The notes: generated by a model not told the origin, from the letters alone. Numbered from the stretch's first letter, positions 16,820 to 25,663 are shown. The stretch: 64,000 nt of DNA from Eubacteriaceae bacterium (GCA_902362875.1 CABIYF010000004.1:62001-126000), one strand, 5' to 3'. Translations and numbers: made by a program.

Positions 16820-17926
16820 ATGGACTTATTTGACACTAATACTACCTTCGAACGCCAACTTTTTGCAAAGGCAGCAAGGAACCGTATTCCGCTTTATGGA
16901 GTACTAGAGTTATTGCCTCTCTGCAACTTAAACTGTGACATGTGCTACGTTCATTTATCCAAACAAGAAATGCAGTCGCAAGGTGGATTGCAGAGTGTGG
17001 ATGAGTGGATTTCTTTTGCTCATCAGATGAAGGATGCAGGGACATTGTTCTTATTGTTAACGGGTGGGGAGCCTTTATTATTTCCGCAGTTTAAAGAATT
17101 ATACTGTGCATTAAAAGATATGGGTATGATTCTCACGCTCAATACCAACGGGACGTTGATCAATGAGGAATGGGCGGAATTTTTTGCGAAGAATAAGCCA
17201 AGAAGGATAAATATAACTTTATATGGATCAAAGAATGAGACATACAAGAATCTATGCCATATGAAGGATGGATTTGACAAAACGATCAGAGGGATTGAAT
17301 TATTAAAAAAATATAAGATTGATGTCAAGATCAATGGAAGCCTTGTGAAGAAGAATTTTCATGACAGGATGGAGATCATAGATATCGGAGAAAAGTATGA
17401 TATCCCAGTTCGGATCGATACTTATATGTATCCATCCGTGCGTGAGCGGATAACTCCTTTTAATTTTCATGAGAGATTAAACCCAGAGGATGCTGCAAAG
17501 GCAAGGGTTGAAATCTTACACCGTGAAATGGGGGATGAACTTTTTGAGCAATATGCGAAGCAGACTATTTATCTGGCAGAACATACAGAAGAAGGAGATG
17601 CCTGTCCGGGGCATATGACATGCAGGGCTGGACAGAGTTCATTTGTTGTTAATTGGCAAGGCATGCTACGTTCATGTGTCGTGTTAGATCAGCCAAGTTA
17701 TGATGCCTTTGATACAACGGATGATTTTATGACATTATGGAATAAGATCGTGAGAGAAACAGAAGAGATCAAAACAAGTGTGGAATGCAATCAATGCAAA
17801 TTAAGACATGTATGTAACACATGTGCAGCGGCAGCAGTTGCAGAATGTGGAGATTTTGAGGGTGTTTCAAAATATTTATGTGAATATACAAAGGAAACAG
17901 TTAGGAATTTAAAAGAGTTTTACTAA
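16820..17926 (+). CDS. Radical SAM/SPASM domain enzyme
   Basis: This 368-residue enzyme has the radical SAM cluster motif CNLNCDMC (near residues 36-43), the LLTGGEPLL glycine motif, and a C-terminal SPASM-type cysteine set: CRAGQSS, a later LRSC, CNQCKLRHVCNTC and a final YLCEY. Such enzymes modify peptides or proteins (thioether, C-C or epimerised residues) or mature partner enzymes. The ATG at 16820 is preferred because AAGGAGAG is 7 bases upstream. No RRE (leader-binding) domain is obvious; the first 30 residues could carry a small recognition segment. Two Cys-bearing small proteins upstream are the likely substrates by context only. No transporter or peptidase gene follows. Confidence 0.88.
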   Translation: MDLFDTNTTFERQLFAKAARNRIPLYGVLELLPLCNLNCDMCYVHLSKQEMQSQGGLQSVDEWISFAHQMKDAGTLFLLLTGGEPLLFPQFKELYCALKDMGMILTLNTNGTLINEEWAEFFAKNKPRRINITLYGSKNETYKNLCHMKDGFDKTIRGIELLKKYKIDVKINGSLVKKNFHDRMEIIDIGEKYDIPVRIDTYMYPSVRERITPFNFHERLNPEDAAKARVEILHREMGDELFEQYAKQTIYLAEHTEEGDACPGHMTCRAGQSSFVVNWQGMLRSCVVLDQPSYDAFDTTDDFMTLWNKIVRETEEIKTSVECNQCKLRHVCNTCAAAAVAECGDFEGVSKYLCEYTKETVRNLKEFY

Positions 17927-17931
17927 GAAGC

Positions 17932-17979
17932 AAAATATGGAGAAAGAAGTTGCATAAAGGACTTCCTTCTCCATATTTT
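17932..17979. terminator. Terminator after the radical SAM gene
   Basis: Nineteen-base arms (17932-17950 and 17961-17979) with one G-U-type mismatch flank a 10-base loop and end in ttttat. Confidence 0.8.
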
Positions 17980-17991
17980 ATACATAATAAG

Positions 17992-18231
17992 TTATTCAAT
18001 ATTCTCAAGATACTTCTGAACCATTTCATCCTCGCTCCAATCTATATGCTTCAATACAAAATCATACAAAGGCTGCACAACATCCGCATCTTCTTCTAAC
18101 TCATCTACAATTTGGTCGAAAGATTTATTTTTATGGATTTTTTTCACGATTAACTTAAGCTTATTTTCGGTTTGTCCTTGTAATCTGCCTTCTAATCGTC
18201 CTTCCTGGCGACCTTTTTCCTCTAATGATTA
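17992..18231 (-). pseudogene. C-terminal fragment of an Rpn-family gene
   Basis: About 78 codons read EEKGRQEGRLEGRLQGQ followed by an acidic helical end finishing LENIE. This repeating EGxxEG tail is the usual C-terminus of Rpn-type PD-(D/E)XK proteins. An in-frame stop precedes it and the nuclease part is absent. It is probably unrelated to the fragment at 14.8 kb, which lacks this tail. Confidence 0.65.
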
Positions 18232-18275
18232 ATCTAAATAAACATGTAGTTTTCTTCCAAAGAAAAAAAGTAACC

Positions 18276-18298
18276 ATATATATATATATATATATATA
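18276..18298. repeat. (AT)n microsatellite
   Basis: About 11.5 uninterrupted at dinucleotides lie within the remnant region. Confidence 0.9.
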
Positions 18299-18319
18299 CT
18301 CTTTTCCATTATATTTTGT

Positions 18320-18870
18320 AATGTTTTTTCTTTGCCTCTGGAATTAAAAATTTTTCATAAAATAAACTACTCATTGATTCCATCGTCAGTAAATTTCTTG
18401 TTTTTTCAATTACATCCTTCAATAATTCGCCATCATCAATCTCTAATATTTCTATATTTCTATATTTCCATTAATAACTTCAAAAATAATTTTCATATTA
18501 TCACTTCTTGAAGTAGCTTTTTTTGTAGATAATCGCTCATATACAATACTGTATCTTCCTGTAACATCTTTTGATAAAATTAACTTATAACGACATACAA
18601 CAAGAGAATCAAGAATTTTCACCATAAAATCGCTTTCAATGGATAATTGGATTGTTTAAATAACCTGAATCTGTAAGAATACTCTTTAAAATCTTAACTG
18701 AAGTCACTATTCCCGATTTTCCCGATCCATTCATTCCGTAAATTCCTTTGATATTATATCCATTCATATCTGGATTTTTAGAAATTGTTTTTTATAAAAT
18801 GATAGTTTCACATCTTCATCTAATGATTTTATCCCTTTAACTGAATAATTAATCAAATATATAAGTTGCA
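18320..18870 (-). pseudogene. Broken AAA-family ATPase gene
   Basis: Minus-strand fragments in shifting frames read KGIYGMNGSGKSGIVTSVK (Walker A near 18730), then ILKSILTDSGYLNNP, and further down pieces typical of an SMC/OLD-like ATP-binding protein. Several stops and shifts interrupt it. No Walker B or C-terminal part is recognisable. It is a decayed defence-type or repair-type ATPase. Confidence 0.6.
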
Positions 18871-18927
18871 CTTTCTGATTACTTCCTTTTCAATTTAGCT
18901 TCCGCCACTTCACACCTTTTACTTCCT

Positions 18928-19090
18928 CTAATAGATAATCTCTCCGTCCATGATCGTAACCAATACTTTCGTATCTAATATTTCTTTTGGCTTAACCTCG
19001 AACAGATTTCTATCTAACACGATCACTTCGGCCAGCATTCCTTCTTTTAATATTTCTGCCATTGTAATCCTTTGATCATCTTTCTTGCTT
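18928..19090 (-). pseudogene. C-terminal fragment of an amidohydrolase gene
   Basis: The reading QRITMAEILKEGMLAEVIVLD continues to FEVKPKEILDTKVLVTIMDG and a stop. This is the standard C-terminal end of YtcJ-type metal-dependent amidohydrolases. The join QRITMAE to LKEGMLAEV skips about 25-30 residues found in intact members, so the fragment is also internally deleted. Confidence 0.6.
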
Positions 19091-19104
19091 TGATCTGTAT
19101 CCGT

Positions 19105-19461
19105 ATGCTAACTAAGATTATAGCTGAATTAATGGTGCATTCTTCCTATGATGTGAAAGAATCCTGCAGAATCTATTTACCAGAGGTTAATGCAGCTCTA
19201 TCAACACAAGAAGATGAAGAAACAGATTATTCTAAATTTTATCTGTTCTGTAAAAAATATTAATTAACCACAAGAGAACAGGATATCTTAAAACTACTCC
19301 TTGATGATATGAACAATACAGAGATCATTGAAACTTTATGTATTTCCGTTGGTACTACAAAAGCTCATATTCATAATATATTTGCAAAAGTTGATATAAA
19401 ACGTAGACGTGATCTGATGCAGATTTATGAAAAATATACAGCTTCTACTGAAGATGAATAA
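19105..19461 (+). pseudogene. LuxR-type regulator remnant with internal stop
   Basis: One frame reads from 19105 to 19260, stops at TAA (19261-19263) and resumes in the same frame as LTTREQDILKLLL through TTKAHIHNIFAKV to a stop at 19461. The second part is a complete LuxR helix-turn-helix. The stop could come from a single CAA-to-TAA change. The receiver or sensor domain upstream is missing. Confidence 0.7.
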
Positions 19462-19476
19462 CAATATGTTTTGCAT

Positions 19477-19520
19477 AAAAATAATACCATTCACATTTTT
19501 TGTTGAATGGTATTATTTTT
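19477..19520. terminator. Bidirectional terminator
   Basis: Perfect 17-base arms (19477-19493 and 19504-19520) with flanking A and T runs separate the LuxR remnant from spoIIID. Confidence 0.85.
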
Positions 19521-19521
19521 A

Positions 19522-19770
19522 TTACTTATGAAGATATTTCTCCTTTGTTGCCATCCCACCCCGGATATGACGTTCCGATTTGTTGATATCAAGCACTTTC
19601 CTTGCTTGTCTTGCAAGTGTTTTGTTGATCATCTCTAATCGTTCTGTCACATCCTTATGTACTGTGCTTTTGCTGACTCCAAACTGCTTAGCTGTCTGGC
19701 GGACGGTTGCATTGTGCTCGATAATGTAAGTTGCACTTTCAATAACCCGTTCTTCCATGTATTTCTTCAA
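19522..19770 (-). CDS. spoIIID: Sporulation transcriptional regulator SpoIIID
   Basis: This 82-residue SpoIIID is a mother-cell DNA-binding protein that adjusts the sigma-E regulon. The core ATVRQTAKQFGVSKSTVHKD is the conserved helix-turn-helix, followed by the basic C-terminus RHIRGGMATKEKY. A TTG start at 19770 behind AGGGGG gives the family's normal length; ATG four codons later is the alternative. A CATAAACT box upstream resembles a sigma-E -10 element but the -35 is weak. Its presence shows the host lineage sporulates. Confidence 0.95.
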   Translation of the reverse strand: MKKYMEERVIESATYIIEHNATVRQTAKQFGVSKSTVHKDVTERLEMINKTLARQARKVLDINKSERHIRGGMATKEKYLHK

Positions 19771-19886
19771 TGGAAAAGCCCCCTGTAAATGTTGTTTTTA
19801 CAGTTTATGCAGGTTTCTAGAGTTTGATAACGTTAATTATTAGTTGAATATTCGCTAGCGGAAGATAAAAGGAATTTCTTTTTCTA

Positions 19887-20804
19887 TTATTTTGATTTAA
19901 AATAGTAGAAAATTCCAATAATGTCCGCCAAAAACCACCCTATCGGCACTGACATCCAGATTCCCGTAACACCAATCACTGGAATTGCTGACAATACATA
20001 GGCCAGTAATACTCTGGTTCCTAACGACGCAATCGTCAGGATCACTGCACTCTTAATTCCATTTTTAATTCGTTTTTCTTCCTTTGCCCCGTAGTTTTGT
20101 GCCACGTAGGTTGAAAATGCATTTCCGAAGTCTTGTACTGGCATGTATGCGAAGGAGTCTATCTTCACTGCGGCGGCAAATGCTGCCATAATAACGGTTC
20201 CAAAGCTGTTTACTAATCCTTGTACCATCAGAATTCCAAAGTTCATGATTGACTGCTGTAAGCTTGTCATAACGGATAAATTAAGGATAAGAGAAAGATT
20301 TTCTTTTCCCCAATACATATCTTCTTTTGTGATCCTGATATCTTTCACTTTCACATATGCATAGATACAGATTCCAATTCCCGATACATATTGTGAAAAT
20401 ACAGTTGCTCCTGCTGCTCCCTGAACTCCCCAGTGGAATTTTAGTACGAACAATAAATCTAAAATAATATTTAAGATTGACGATACTGCCAGAAACAGTA
20501 ACGGTACCATAGAGTTCCCGATCGCTCGCAACAGATTGGCAAAATAATTATATAAAAATGTTGCAAGAATTCCTAAAAATATTACCCATAAATAATCTTT
20601 CATCAATCCTTTTATTGATGTTAAAAATGTCATAAGTGTATAAGAAGAACTAACAGCTGCCAATGCATTGGCACCTAGGTATCTTCCGACAACCCAGGTG
20701 TCTGCTACATTGTACAGCTGTTGTAATAGATTTCCAAACATTAATGGCAGGGCGAAAAGTAATAAATTGACCGTAATCGGTCCTTTTGTTAAATTTCGCT
20801 GCAT
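19887..20804 (-). CDS. MATE family efflux protein, internally deleted
   Basis: The open frame gives 305 residues against about 450 for the family. The N-terminus (GPITVNLLLFALPLMFGNLLQQLYN) and C-terminus look intact, but two blocks appear to be missing in frame: roughly 60 residues after TLMTFLTSI, where KGLMKDYLWVIF follows directly, and about 80 after IKSAVILT, where IASLGTRVLL follows. At least three membrane helices would be lost, so it is probably non-functional although still open. Closest relatives would be Na+/drug antiporters. Confidence 0.75.
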   Translation of the reverse strand: MQRNLTKGPITVNLLLFALPLMFGNLLQQLYNVADTWVVGRYLGANALAAVSSSYTLMTFLTSIKGLMKDYLWVIFLGILATFLYNYFANLLRAIGNSMVPLLFLAVSSILNIILDLLFVLKFHWGVQGAAGATVFSQYVSGIGICIYAYVKVKDIRITKEDMYWGKENLSLILNLSVMTSLQQSIMNFGILMVQGLVNSFGTVIMAAFAAAVKIDSFAYMPVQDFGNAFSTYVAQNYGAKEEKRIKNGIKSAVILTIASLGTRVLLAYVLSAIPVIGVTGIWMSVPIGWFLADIIGIFYYFKSK

Positions 20805-20831
20805 TTTTATTTCCTATCCTAACTTTAAAAT

Positions 20832-21785
20832 CTAGAAATATACCAGTTGTTCTTTTGGTGGTTCTGATTTTTCAATACGGATCGCTGTCAGGATTGGCAT
20901 TGTCTTATCATATGCTTCGTTGTATTCTGAATGAATCTGTGCTGTTAATGTAACCCATTCATTATTGAGAATTCTCTTTAATGTCTTAGATTTTGTATGA
21001 TTCAATCTACACAGATATCCGATAAATGTCATATCATCTTCACAGCAAGTCATTGCTTTACGTCCAGGGATGATCATTCCTGGAGGCATCTTAGGACTTC
21101 TCTGAACCTGAACTCGCATTTCCACTGTCTTTCCTTCATAAACCTGTGGACGTTCCATAGCATCAATATACCAGATTCCATAATCTTCATCTTCGACTTT
21201 GATCACTTCTGCGTTCACATCATATGGAAGAAGTTCATCCTGTTCCATTTCTTTTCCATCGGCACGTTCGAACCCTACCTGTGCTCTTGGATTAACTGCT
21301 TTGATACTTCTTCGGAAACTTCCCATATTCGTGTTATCATCACAGCGGTTGAAAATGACAAGATCTGCCATCTTAAACATTTCCATAAATAAAGATTTCA
21401 TGTTCTTTAGATACATATCAGCTGTGGAGGCATCAACCGTTACGATCGCCTGATATAATTCAAGATCTGTCTCATCGATCACATCCATCAGATCATCAAT
21501 GGAATACATTCCATTGTATTCGATCATAACACGATCTGGATAATAATTTCTCTGACATGCTCTGACAAATTCTTTTGTAAAATCTTCTATTTTTTCAATA
21601 TTGATCACGAAAGAATTTGTCTTCTCCAGCATTTCTTTGTCATATTCGACTTCTCCTTCTTCAAATGTAAGGATCATTGTTTTCTCGCCGTCATTAAAAT
21701 AATCCTGGCTTAATGTTTCTTTGATCAATGTGGATTTTCCACTCTCTAAAAATCCCCATACCAGGTATGCCGGTATTTCGTACAT
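20832..21785 (-). CDS. G3E/CobW-like GTPase, second of a pair
   Basis: This 317-residue P-loop GTPase has Walker A GFLESGKST and a nucleotide-specificity region VIFNRCDDN. The N-terminal motif is short and there is no CxCC metal site. The C-terminal part (from about residue 215) holds a separate domain with MTCCEDDMTF, which may bind a metal. It is encoded 18 bases after a His-rich CobW-type GTPase and is co-directional. The family inserts or delivers metals, such as Zn, Ni or cobalt in cobalamin work. The partner enzyme is not evident here. Confidence 0.8.
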   Translation of the reverse strand: MYEIPAYLVWGFLESGKSTLIKETLSQDYFNDGEKTMILTFEEGEVEYDKEMLEKTNSFVINIEKIEDFTKEFVRACQRNYYPDRVMIEYNGMYSIDDLMDVIDETDLELYQAIVTVDASTADMYLKNMKSLFMEMFKMADLVIFNRCDDNTNMGSFRRSIKAVNPRAQVGFERADGKEMEQDELLPYDVNAEVIKVEDEDYGIWYIDAMERPQVYEGKTVEMRVQVQRSPKMPPGMIIPGRKAMTCCEDDMTFIGYLCRLNHTKSKTLKRILNNEWVTLTAQIHSEYNEAYDKTMPILTAIRIEKSEPPKEQLVYF

Positions 21786-21803
21786 CTTTTTTCCTCCTGT
21801 TAT

Positions 21804-22904
21804 TTAAAAGAATAAACCTTCTAATTCATCTTCTTTTAATTTAGATCCAATGACACAGATTCTTCCTGTGTAATCCGCGCTTCCTTCACGGATTTCATAT
21901 TCCCCTGGAACAAGGTCAAACTGAACCCATGATCCGTCTTCTGTCTGTAAGATACCTTTGGATCTTAAGATCATGCCATAACTGTCATCTTTAGATAATT
22001 TCTGTAAGATTTCTTCCAGTTCTTCTTTCTTATATTTCTTAGGTGTTTCTTTACCCCAGCTTGTAAATACTTCATCTGCATGATGATGGTGGTGATGATG
22101 ATCATGGTCATGTCCGCATCCACATCCGCATTCTTCGTCATGGTCGTGATGATGATGTTCGTGTTCATGATCATGATCGTGTCCGCATCCACATCCGCAT
22201 TCTTCGTCATGGTCGTGATGATGATGCTCATGTTCGTGTTCATGGTCATGATGTCCACCGCATACAGGGCAGATTTCCTCTTCTTCTAATAATTCTTTGG
22301 CCATATCATTTCCGTCTTCCATAACTTTTAAGATCTGTTCTCCTGAAAGTTCATCCCATGGTGTTGTGATGATCGCTGCTTTTTCATTATGTTCACGAAG
22401 AAGTGCTACGCTTTCATTTAACTTATCTTCTGCTACATCTCCTGTACGGCTTAAAATGATAGATCCTGCATATTCTACCTGATTATTGTAGAACTCACCG
22501 AAGTTTTTGATATACATCTTGCATTTCTTTGCATCTGCAACTGTTACAAAACTGTTTAAGTCTAAATCAACATCTTCTGCAACACCCTGTACCGCTTTGA
22601 TCACATCAGATAATTTACCAACTCCTGATGGTTCAATGATGATACGGTCTGGATCATACTGTGTTACAACTTCTTTTAATGCACTTCCAAAGTCTCCAAC
22701 TAAGGAACAACAGATACATCCTGAATTCATCTCTGTTACTTCGATTCCTGCATCTTTTAAGAATCCACCATCAATACCGATCTCACCAAATTCATTCTCG
22801 ATCAGTACGACTTTCTCTCCTTTTAATGCTTCTTTTAATAATTTCTGGATCAGTGTTGTTTTACCTGCTCCTAAAAATCCTGATATAATATCAATCTTTG
22901 CCAT
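21804..22904 (-). CDS. CobW/COG0523 metal-chaperone GTPase with His/Cys repeat
   Basis: This 366-residue G3E GTPase has Walker [10 protein letters not shown] and the metal-binding CxCC motif in [11 protein letters not shown]. Between the GTPase and C-terminal CobW domains, roughly residues 215-280, lies a His/Asp/Glu-rich segment with CGCGCG. A 23-residue unit is duplicated there. Such His loops store or hand over Zn, Ni or Co. It is the first gene of the pair with the GTPase at 20832. No riboswitch or clear operator was found in the 150 bases upstream. Confidence 0.88.
   Translation of the reverse strand: MAKIDIISGFLGAGKTTLIQKLLKEALKGEKVVLIENEFGEIGIDGGFLKDAGIEVTEMNSGCICCSLVGDFGSALKEVVTQYDPDRIIIEPSGVGKLSDVIKAVQGVAEDVDLDLNSFVTVADAKKCKMYIKNFGEFYNNQVEYAGSIILSRTGDVAEDKLNESVALLREHNEKAAIITTPWDELSGEQILKVMEDGNDMAKELLEEEEICPVCGGHHDHEHEHEHHHHDHDEECGCGCGHDHDHEHEHHHHDHDEECGCGCGHDHDHHHHHHHADEVFTSWGKETPKKYKKEELEEILQKLSKDDSYGMILRSKGILQTEDGSWVQFDLVPGEYEIREGSADYTGRICVIGSKLKEDELEGLFF
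22111..22248. repeat. Two 69-bp tandem units encoding a His/Cys metal loop
   Basis: tgtccgcatccacatccgca starts at 22111 and again at 22180, giving a 69-base period. Units differ by a few third-position and spacer bases. Each encodes [10 protein letters not shown] plus a His/Asp/Glu stretch in the minus-strand GTPase. Confidence 0.9.
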
Positions 22905-23067
22905 TTTATATTACCTTCCTTTTGTATTAGTTCGTTCCGTAAGTTCCCTATTATCTTAAGTTCTTATTAGTTAAAGTACTTACACTCAGTATGTTACTTG
23001 CCACCTTAAGTTTTCAGGTACCATGTAAAATACCCCATATAAAGCTATTTTACTACTTCCATCAAAT

Positions 23068-23096
23068 TTGTCAAAACATTCTTTCCGAAGTATAAT
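23068..23096 (+). promoter_or_regulatory. Promoter of the dehydrogenase fragment gene
   Basis: TTGTCA (23068-23073) and TATAAT (23091-23096) have a 17-base spacer, 35 bases before the ATG at 23131. Confidence 0.7.
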
Positions 23097-23130
23097 AAAA
23101 ACAATTAAAATAGAAGGAGTTATAACACTT

Positions 23131-23598
23131 ATGAGAAAATATTACCCAAATTACTCCATTGGAACCGATACATATGCCGACATCCCTATGGTATGTGAAA
23201 AATACGGAACAAAAGCTGTGATCATCGGTGGAAAGCGTGCTTTAGCCGCTGCCGCTGATCTGATCAAAGAGGCCGTCAAAGACAGCAAGATTACGATTAC
23301 AGGCGTCTTTGAATATGGTGGTGAAGCAAGCCGTGAGCATATTGATGAATTAAATTCTCATCAAGAAGTCGTTGATGCTGATATGATCTTTGCCTGTGGT
23401 GGTGGAAAAGCGATTGATACTTGTAAAGTATTAGCGCAGGAAAGTAAACGCCCATTCTTTACATTTCCAACGCTTGATGATATGGATGCTGTGATCACAA
23501 AGGCTTTGTCTGGAATTGATGTTCGTAAATGGCCTTATGAAGTAACTCCTGATATGATCCTTGATGCTGTAAAAAAAATTGAAGAAGTTTCTTTCTAA
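23131..23598 (+). pseudogene. Glycerol-dehydrogenase-like gene, internally deleted
   Basis: The frame gives 155 residues; iron-containing or glycerol dehydrogenases are about 350-370. The N-terminal NAD domain is intact to the GGGKAIDT motif and PFFTFPT, then jumps to a C-terminal helix (LDDMDAVITKALSG...PYEVTPDMI). The whole metal-binding domain is missing without a frameshift. The start at 23131 follows AAGGAG; an earlier reading from 23068 would begin in the promoter. It is unlikely to be catalytic. Confidence 0.75.
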
Positions 23599-23604
23599 AA
23601 AATT

Positions 23605-23637
23605 TAGTGCCTGCTCACTGTTTGTGAACAGGCACTA
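23605..23637. terminator. Terminator hairpin
   Basis: Arms tagtgcctgctcac (23605-23618) and gtgaacaggcacta (23624-23637) pair with one mismatch. It sits between convergent genes. Confidence 0.7.
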
Positions 23638-23663
23638 TTAAAATTATTTTACAGTTACTTTTA

Positions 23664-24119
23664 TCATTCTTCTATAAATTTTTTAAAGGGCCTTGGTGTC
23701 ATAAATGTTCCACTAGCAGTTGCCATGAGCTCTTGTTCTACATATGCTTTTCCAACAAAATTCATGATCGTTTTACCAGCAGACACTGCTTCTGCCTCAA
23801 TTCTTACAATTGCTCCTGTTGGAATTCCTTTTAAAAATGTTGTAGACAGTTGTACAGTCGGTGCTACACTATAATCTCCTAAACCTGCGGTTAATGTTCC
23901 AAATGTAATATCAAACATTCCTACAATTGATCCACCAAACATAATACCAAATGCATTTTCATGAAATTTTGTTGCCTCATAGGTCATTGTAAGACTTTTC
24001 GTATCATAATCAAATCCCGTGATCTTTCCTTTTAGTTCCTTAAACACTCCATGTGCATTTATCTTTTCTAATTCATTCATTCGTTTTCTGATCTGCTTTT
24101 CAAAATTTTCTTTACTCAT
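23664..24119 (-). CDS. PaaI-type hotdog-fold thioesterase
   Basis: The protein has 151 residues. The hotdog helix and active-site region reads NAFGIMFGGSIVGMFDITFG, with Asp in place for the PaaI nucleophile/base, and is followed by the strands VQLSTTFLKGI and GKTIMNFVGKAYV. Such enzymes hydrolyse acyl-CoA thioesters. The substrate is unknown. It is convergent with the dehydrogenase remnant. Confidence 0.8.
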   Translation of the reverse strand: MSKENFEKQIRKRMNELEKINAHGVFKELKGKITGFDYDTKSLTMTYEATKFHENAFGIMFGGSIVGMFDITFGTLTAGLGDYSVAPTVQLSTTFLKGIPTGAIVRIEAEAVSAGKTIMNFVGKAYVEQELMATASGTFMTPRPFKKFIEE

Positions 24120-24266
24120 CTTATTTTTCTCCTGTATCGTACTTTATATTTTGTATATAAACGATATATATGTTTCATTTTCTGTCTGACATTTTATCAT
24201 ATTTTATCCTCTTGATGTATAGAAATTACGATATTCGGTATCCTATAAGAAAAAGGAGTTTTAATT

Positions 24267-24692
24267 ATGGACAATGAAAATTTATTAAACAGTATTTATC
24301 AAAACATTGCAATGGTTTTAGAAACAATCCCAGAAATTCGTAAGATCACAACAGATTGTGATTTTAAAGCTCTGATCGTTGGGCAGGAGGAATCATATCA
24401 AAATTTATCAGACTCTGTAAAAGACGCTATTACTTCAAATGGAGATTCTACTGAAGAATTAAATGATCTATTAAAAACCTATTCTGAATGGATGACAAAA
24501 TTAAAAGCCATGAGTGATAAAAATGTCAGCCATCTTGCTGAAATGTGCATTCAGGGATATACGATGGGAATGGTGAAGGCAATCCAAAAAAGTCATCTCT
24601 ACTGTGACGCTTCAAAAGAAGCAAAACACTTTGGTGAGAAGCTTATTTCCCTTCATGAAAAAAGTATCAATGATTTAAAAAAATATTTGTAA
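24267..24692 (+). CDS. Hypothetical helical protein
   Basis: This gene encodes 141 residues, almost entirely helical and acidic, with AAAAAGGAG before the ATG. It has no membrane or signal segment and a single conserved-looking stretch AEMCIQGYTMGMVKAIQKSHLYCD. The pattern suggests a four-helix bundle, but I recognise no family and no metal-binding ExxH motif. Confidence 0.6.
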   Translation: MDNENLLNSIYQNIAMVLETIPEIRKITTDCDFKALIVGQEESYQNLSDSVKDAITSNGDSTEELNDLLKTYSEWMTKLKAMSDKNVSHLAEMCIQGYTMGMVKAIQKSHLYCDASKEAKHFGEKLISLHEKSINDLKKYL

Positions 24693-24742
24693 TCGTCAAA
24701 TCATTGTGCTATGATTAATTTTGTTATTGATAGATTTTAATG

Positions 24743-24815
24743 TTCACGACCGATACGGATGCATTTATTTATTTCTATGAATGCATAAAACAAGTAATGG
24801 TTCGTGGACTTTTTC
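24743..24815 (+). terminator. Hairpin between the helical protein and the cold-shock gene
   Basis: Outer arms cacgacc/ggttcgtg (24745 and 24799) and inner arms atgcat/atgcat (24760-24786) make a long stem followed by a T-rich run. It may terminate the upstream gene or shape the 5' leader of the cold-shock mRNA. Confidence 0.5.
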
Positions 24816-24898
24816 TTTTTTATAAAGAATTTTTATTAAAATGGCTGTCATTAACAGTTACATGTATTTTTTATTAATAAGAAAGTAGAGGTACCCAG

Positions 24899-25099
24899 AT
24901 GAGTAATGGTACAGTAAAATGGTTTAATGCAGAAAAAGGTTATGGATTTATTTCACAGGAATCCGGAGATGATGTATTTGTTCATTTTTCTGCTATTCAG
25001 GGAAACGGATTTAAGACTTTAGAAGAAGGTCAGAAAGTAAGCTTTGACATTGAGGAAGGACCTCGCGGAGCACAGGCTTCTAATGTAGTTAAATTGTAA
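24899..25099 (+). CDS. Cold-shock protein (CspA/CspB family)
   Basis: This 66-residue single cold-shock domain has both RNA-binding motifs, RNP1 KGYGFI and RNP2 VFVHFSAI. It acts as an RNA chaperone and antiterminator. AGAGG precedes the ATG and the roughly 80-100-base leader is typical of cold-inducible genes. It is monocistronic. Confidence 0.95.
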   Translation: MSNGTVKWFNAEKGYGFISQESGDDVFVHFSAIQGNGFKTLEEGQKVSFDIEEGPRGAQASNVVKL

Positions 25100-25122
25100 T
25101 TTGCGACGATAGTCTTTGGTTA

Positions 25123-25213
25123 ATGTGACAGAAATAAGATAACAAGAAATATTTATAATATACCGGTGGCAACACGCATATTTTAAGAACGTTTTTTACA
25201 AATCGCTTATCCG
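25123..25213. repeat. Left half of a palindromic repeat split by the IS element
   Basis: From tgtgacagaaataag to aaatcgcttatccgc, about 75-90 bases are an inverted copy of 26945-27043, with small differences (for example acgc versus gattagc near the centre). The two halves flank the IS110-type element, so the element sits in the loop of a former hairpin. Confidence 0.7.
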
Positions 25214-25249
25214 CGCCTGTTCCTTTGAAAACTGATATGTAATGACCTT

Positions 25250-25660
25250 TGTCAATAGTAAATTAACAGAAATCACAACAAATTTTTATTTTATTGTTTC
25301 TGAAGACATCCAGAAAGAGTTCCGATGTATCAGTTCCCGGCATTGGCCACTCTGATATACGTGGATTGGTTACCGACAGGTCAATGGTCCGCCGCGAACT
25401 CTAGCTGTCTCCCTGGCGTGGATCACAGATGATACTGTGCCAACAGAGTTTTCTCGTAGATAGTTCAAACCTAAACATGTTCGAAACTCTTTCGGGATGC
25501 CTTCAGTTGCAACTTTAATTACAGATTGGATGATGTATGCGGCAGAGGCCGGCTTACATCATCTTGATTATCATTTATAGCACATCGATCAGTATGTCAA
25601 GACTACGCAGTACCGCCTTTGGCGGCTTGGTCTTGATATGGTGATCGATGTGTTATATTT
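25250..25660 (-). ncRNA. Putative bridge/seeker RNA region of the IS110-type element
   Basis: This 410-base noncoding segment lies downstream of the transposase gene, inside the element. It includes several short pairings, such as cgatcagtatgtcaagac with gtcttgatatggtgatcg near 25585-25645, which may be a terminator. In IS1111-type elements the targeting RNA is encoded on this side. The actual RNA ends and guide loops are not determined. Confidence 0.4.
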
Positions 25661-25663
25661 ATA

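Noticed and set aside
18241-18300. Dinucleotide (AT)n tract as a possible phase-variation switch
   Set aside because: It lies among dead gene pieces, not in a promoter or start of an intact gene.
22111-22248. CRISPR-like repeat
   Set aside because: Only two 69-base units, contiguous and in frame within a coding sequence; no spacers.
22080-22289. Met/Val/Ser-rich plus-strand frame opposite the His repeat
   Set aside because: It is the antisense shadow of the His codons (catgat/atgatg) in the GTPase gene.
24700-24898. Riboswitch upstream of the cold-shock gene
   Set aside because: There is a hairpin but no recognisable riboswitch core; it may be a terminator or cold-shock leader.
25200-25260. 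Long terminal inverted repeats of the IS110-type element
   Set aside because: The long arms lie outside the subterminal 13-base repeats and resemble other palindromes of this chromosome, so they are better read as the target.
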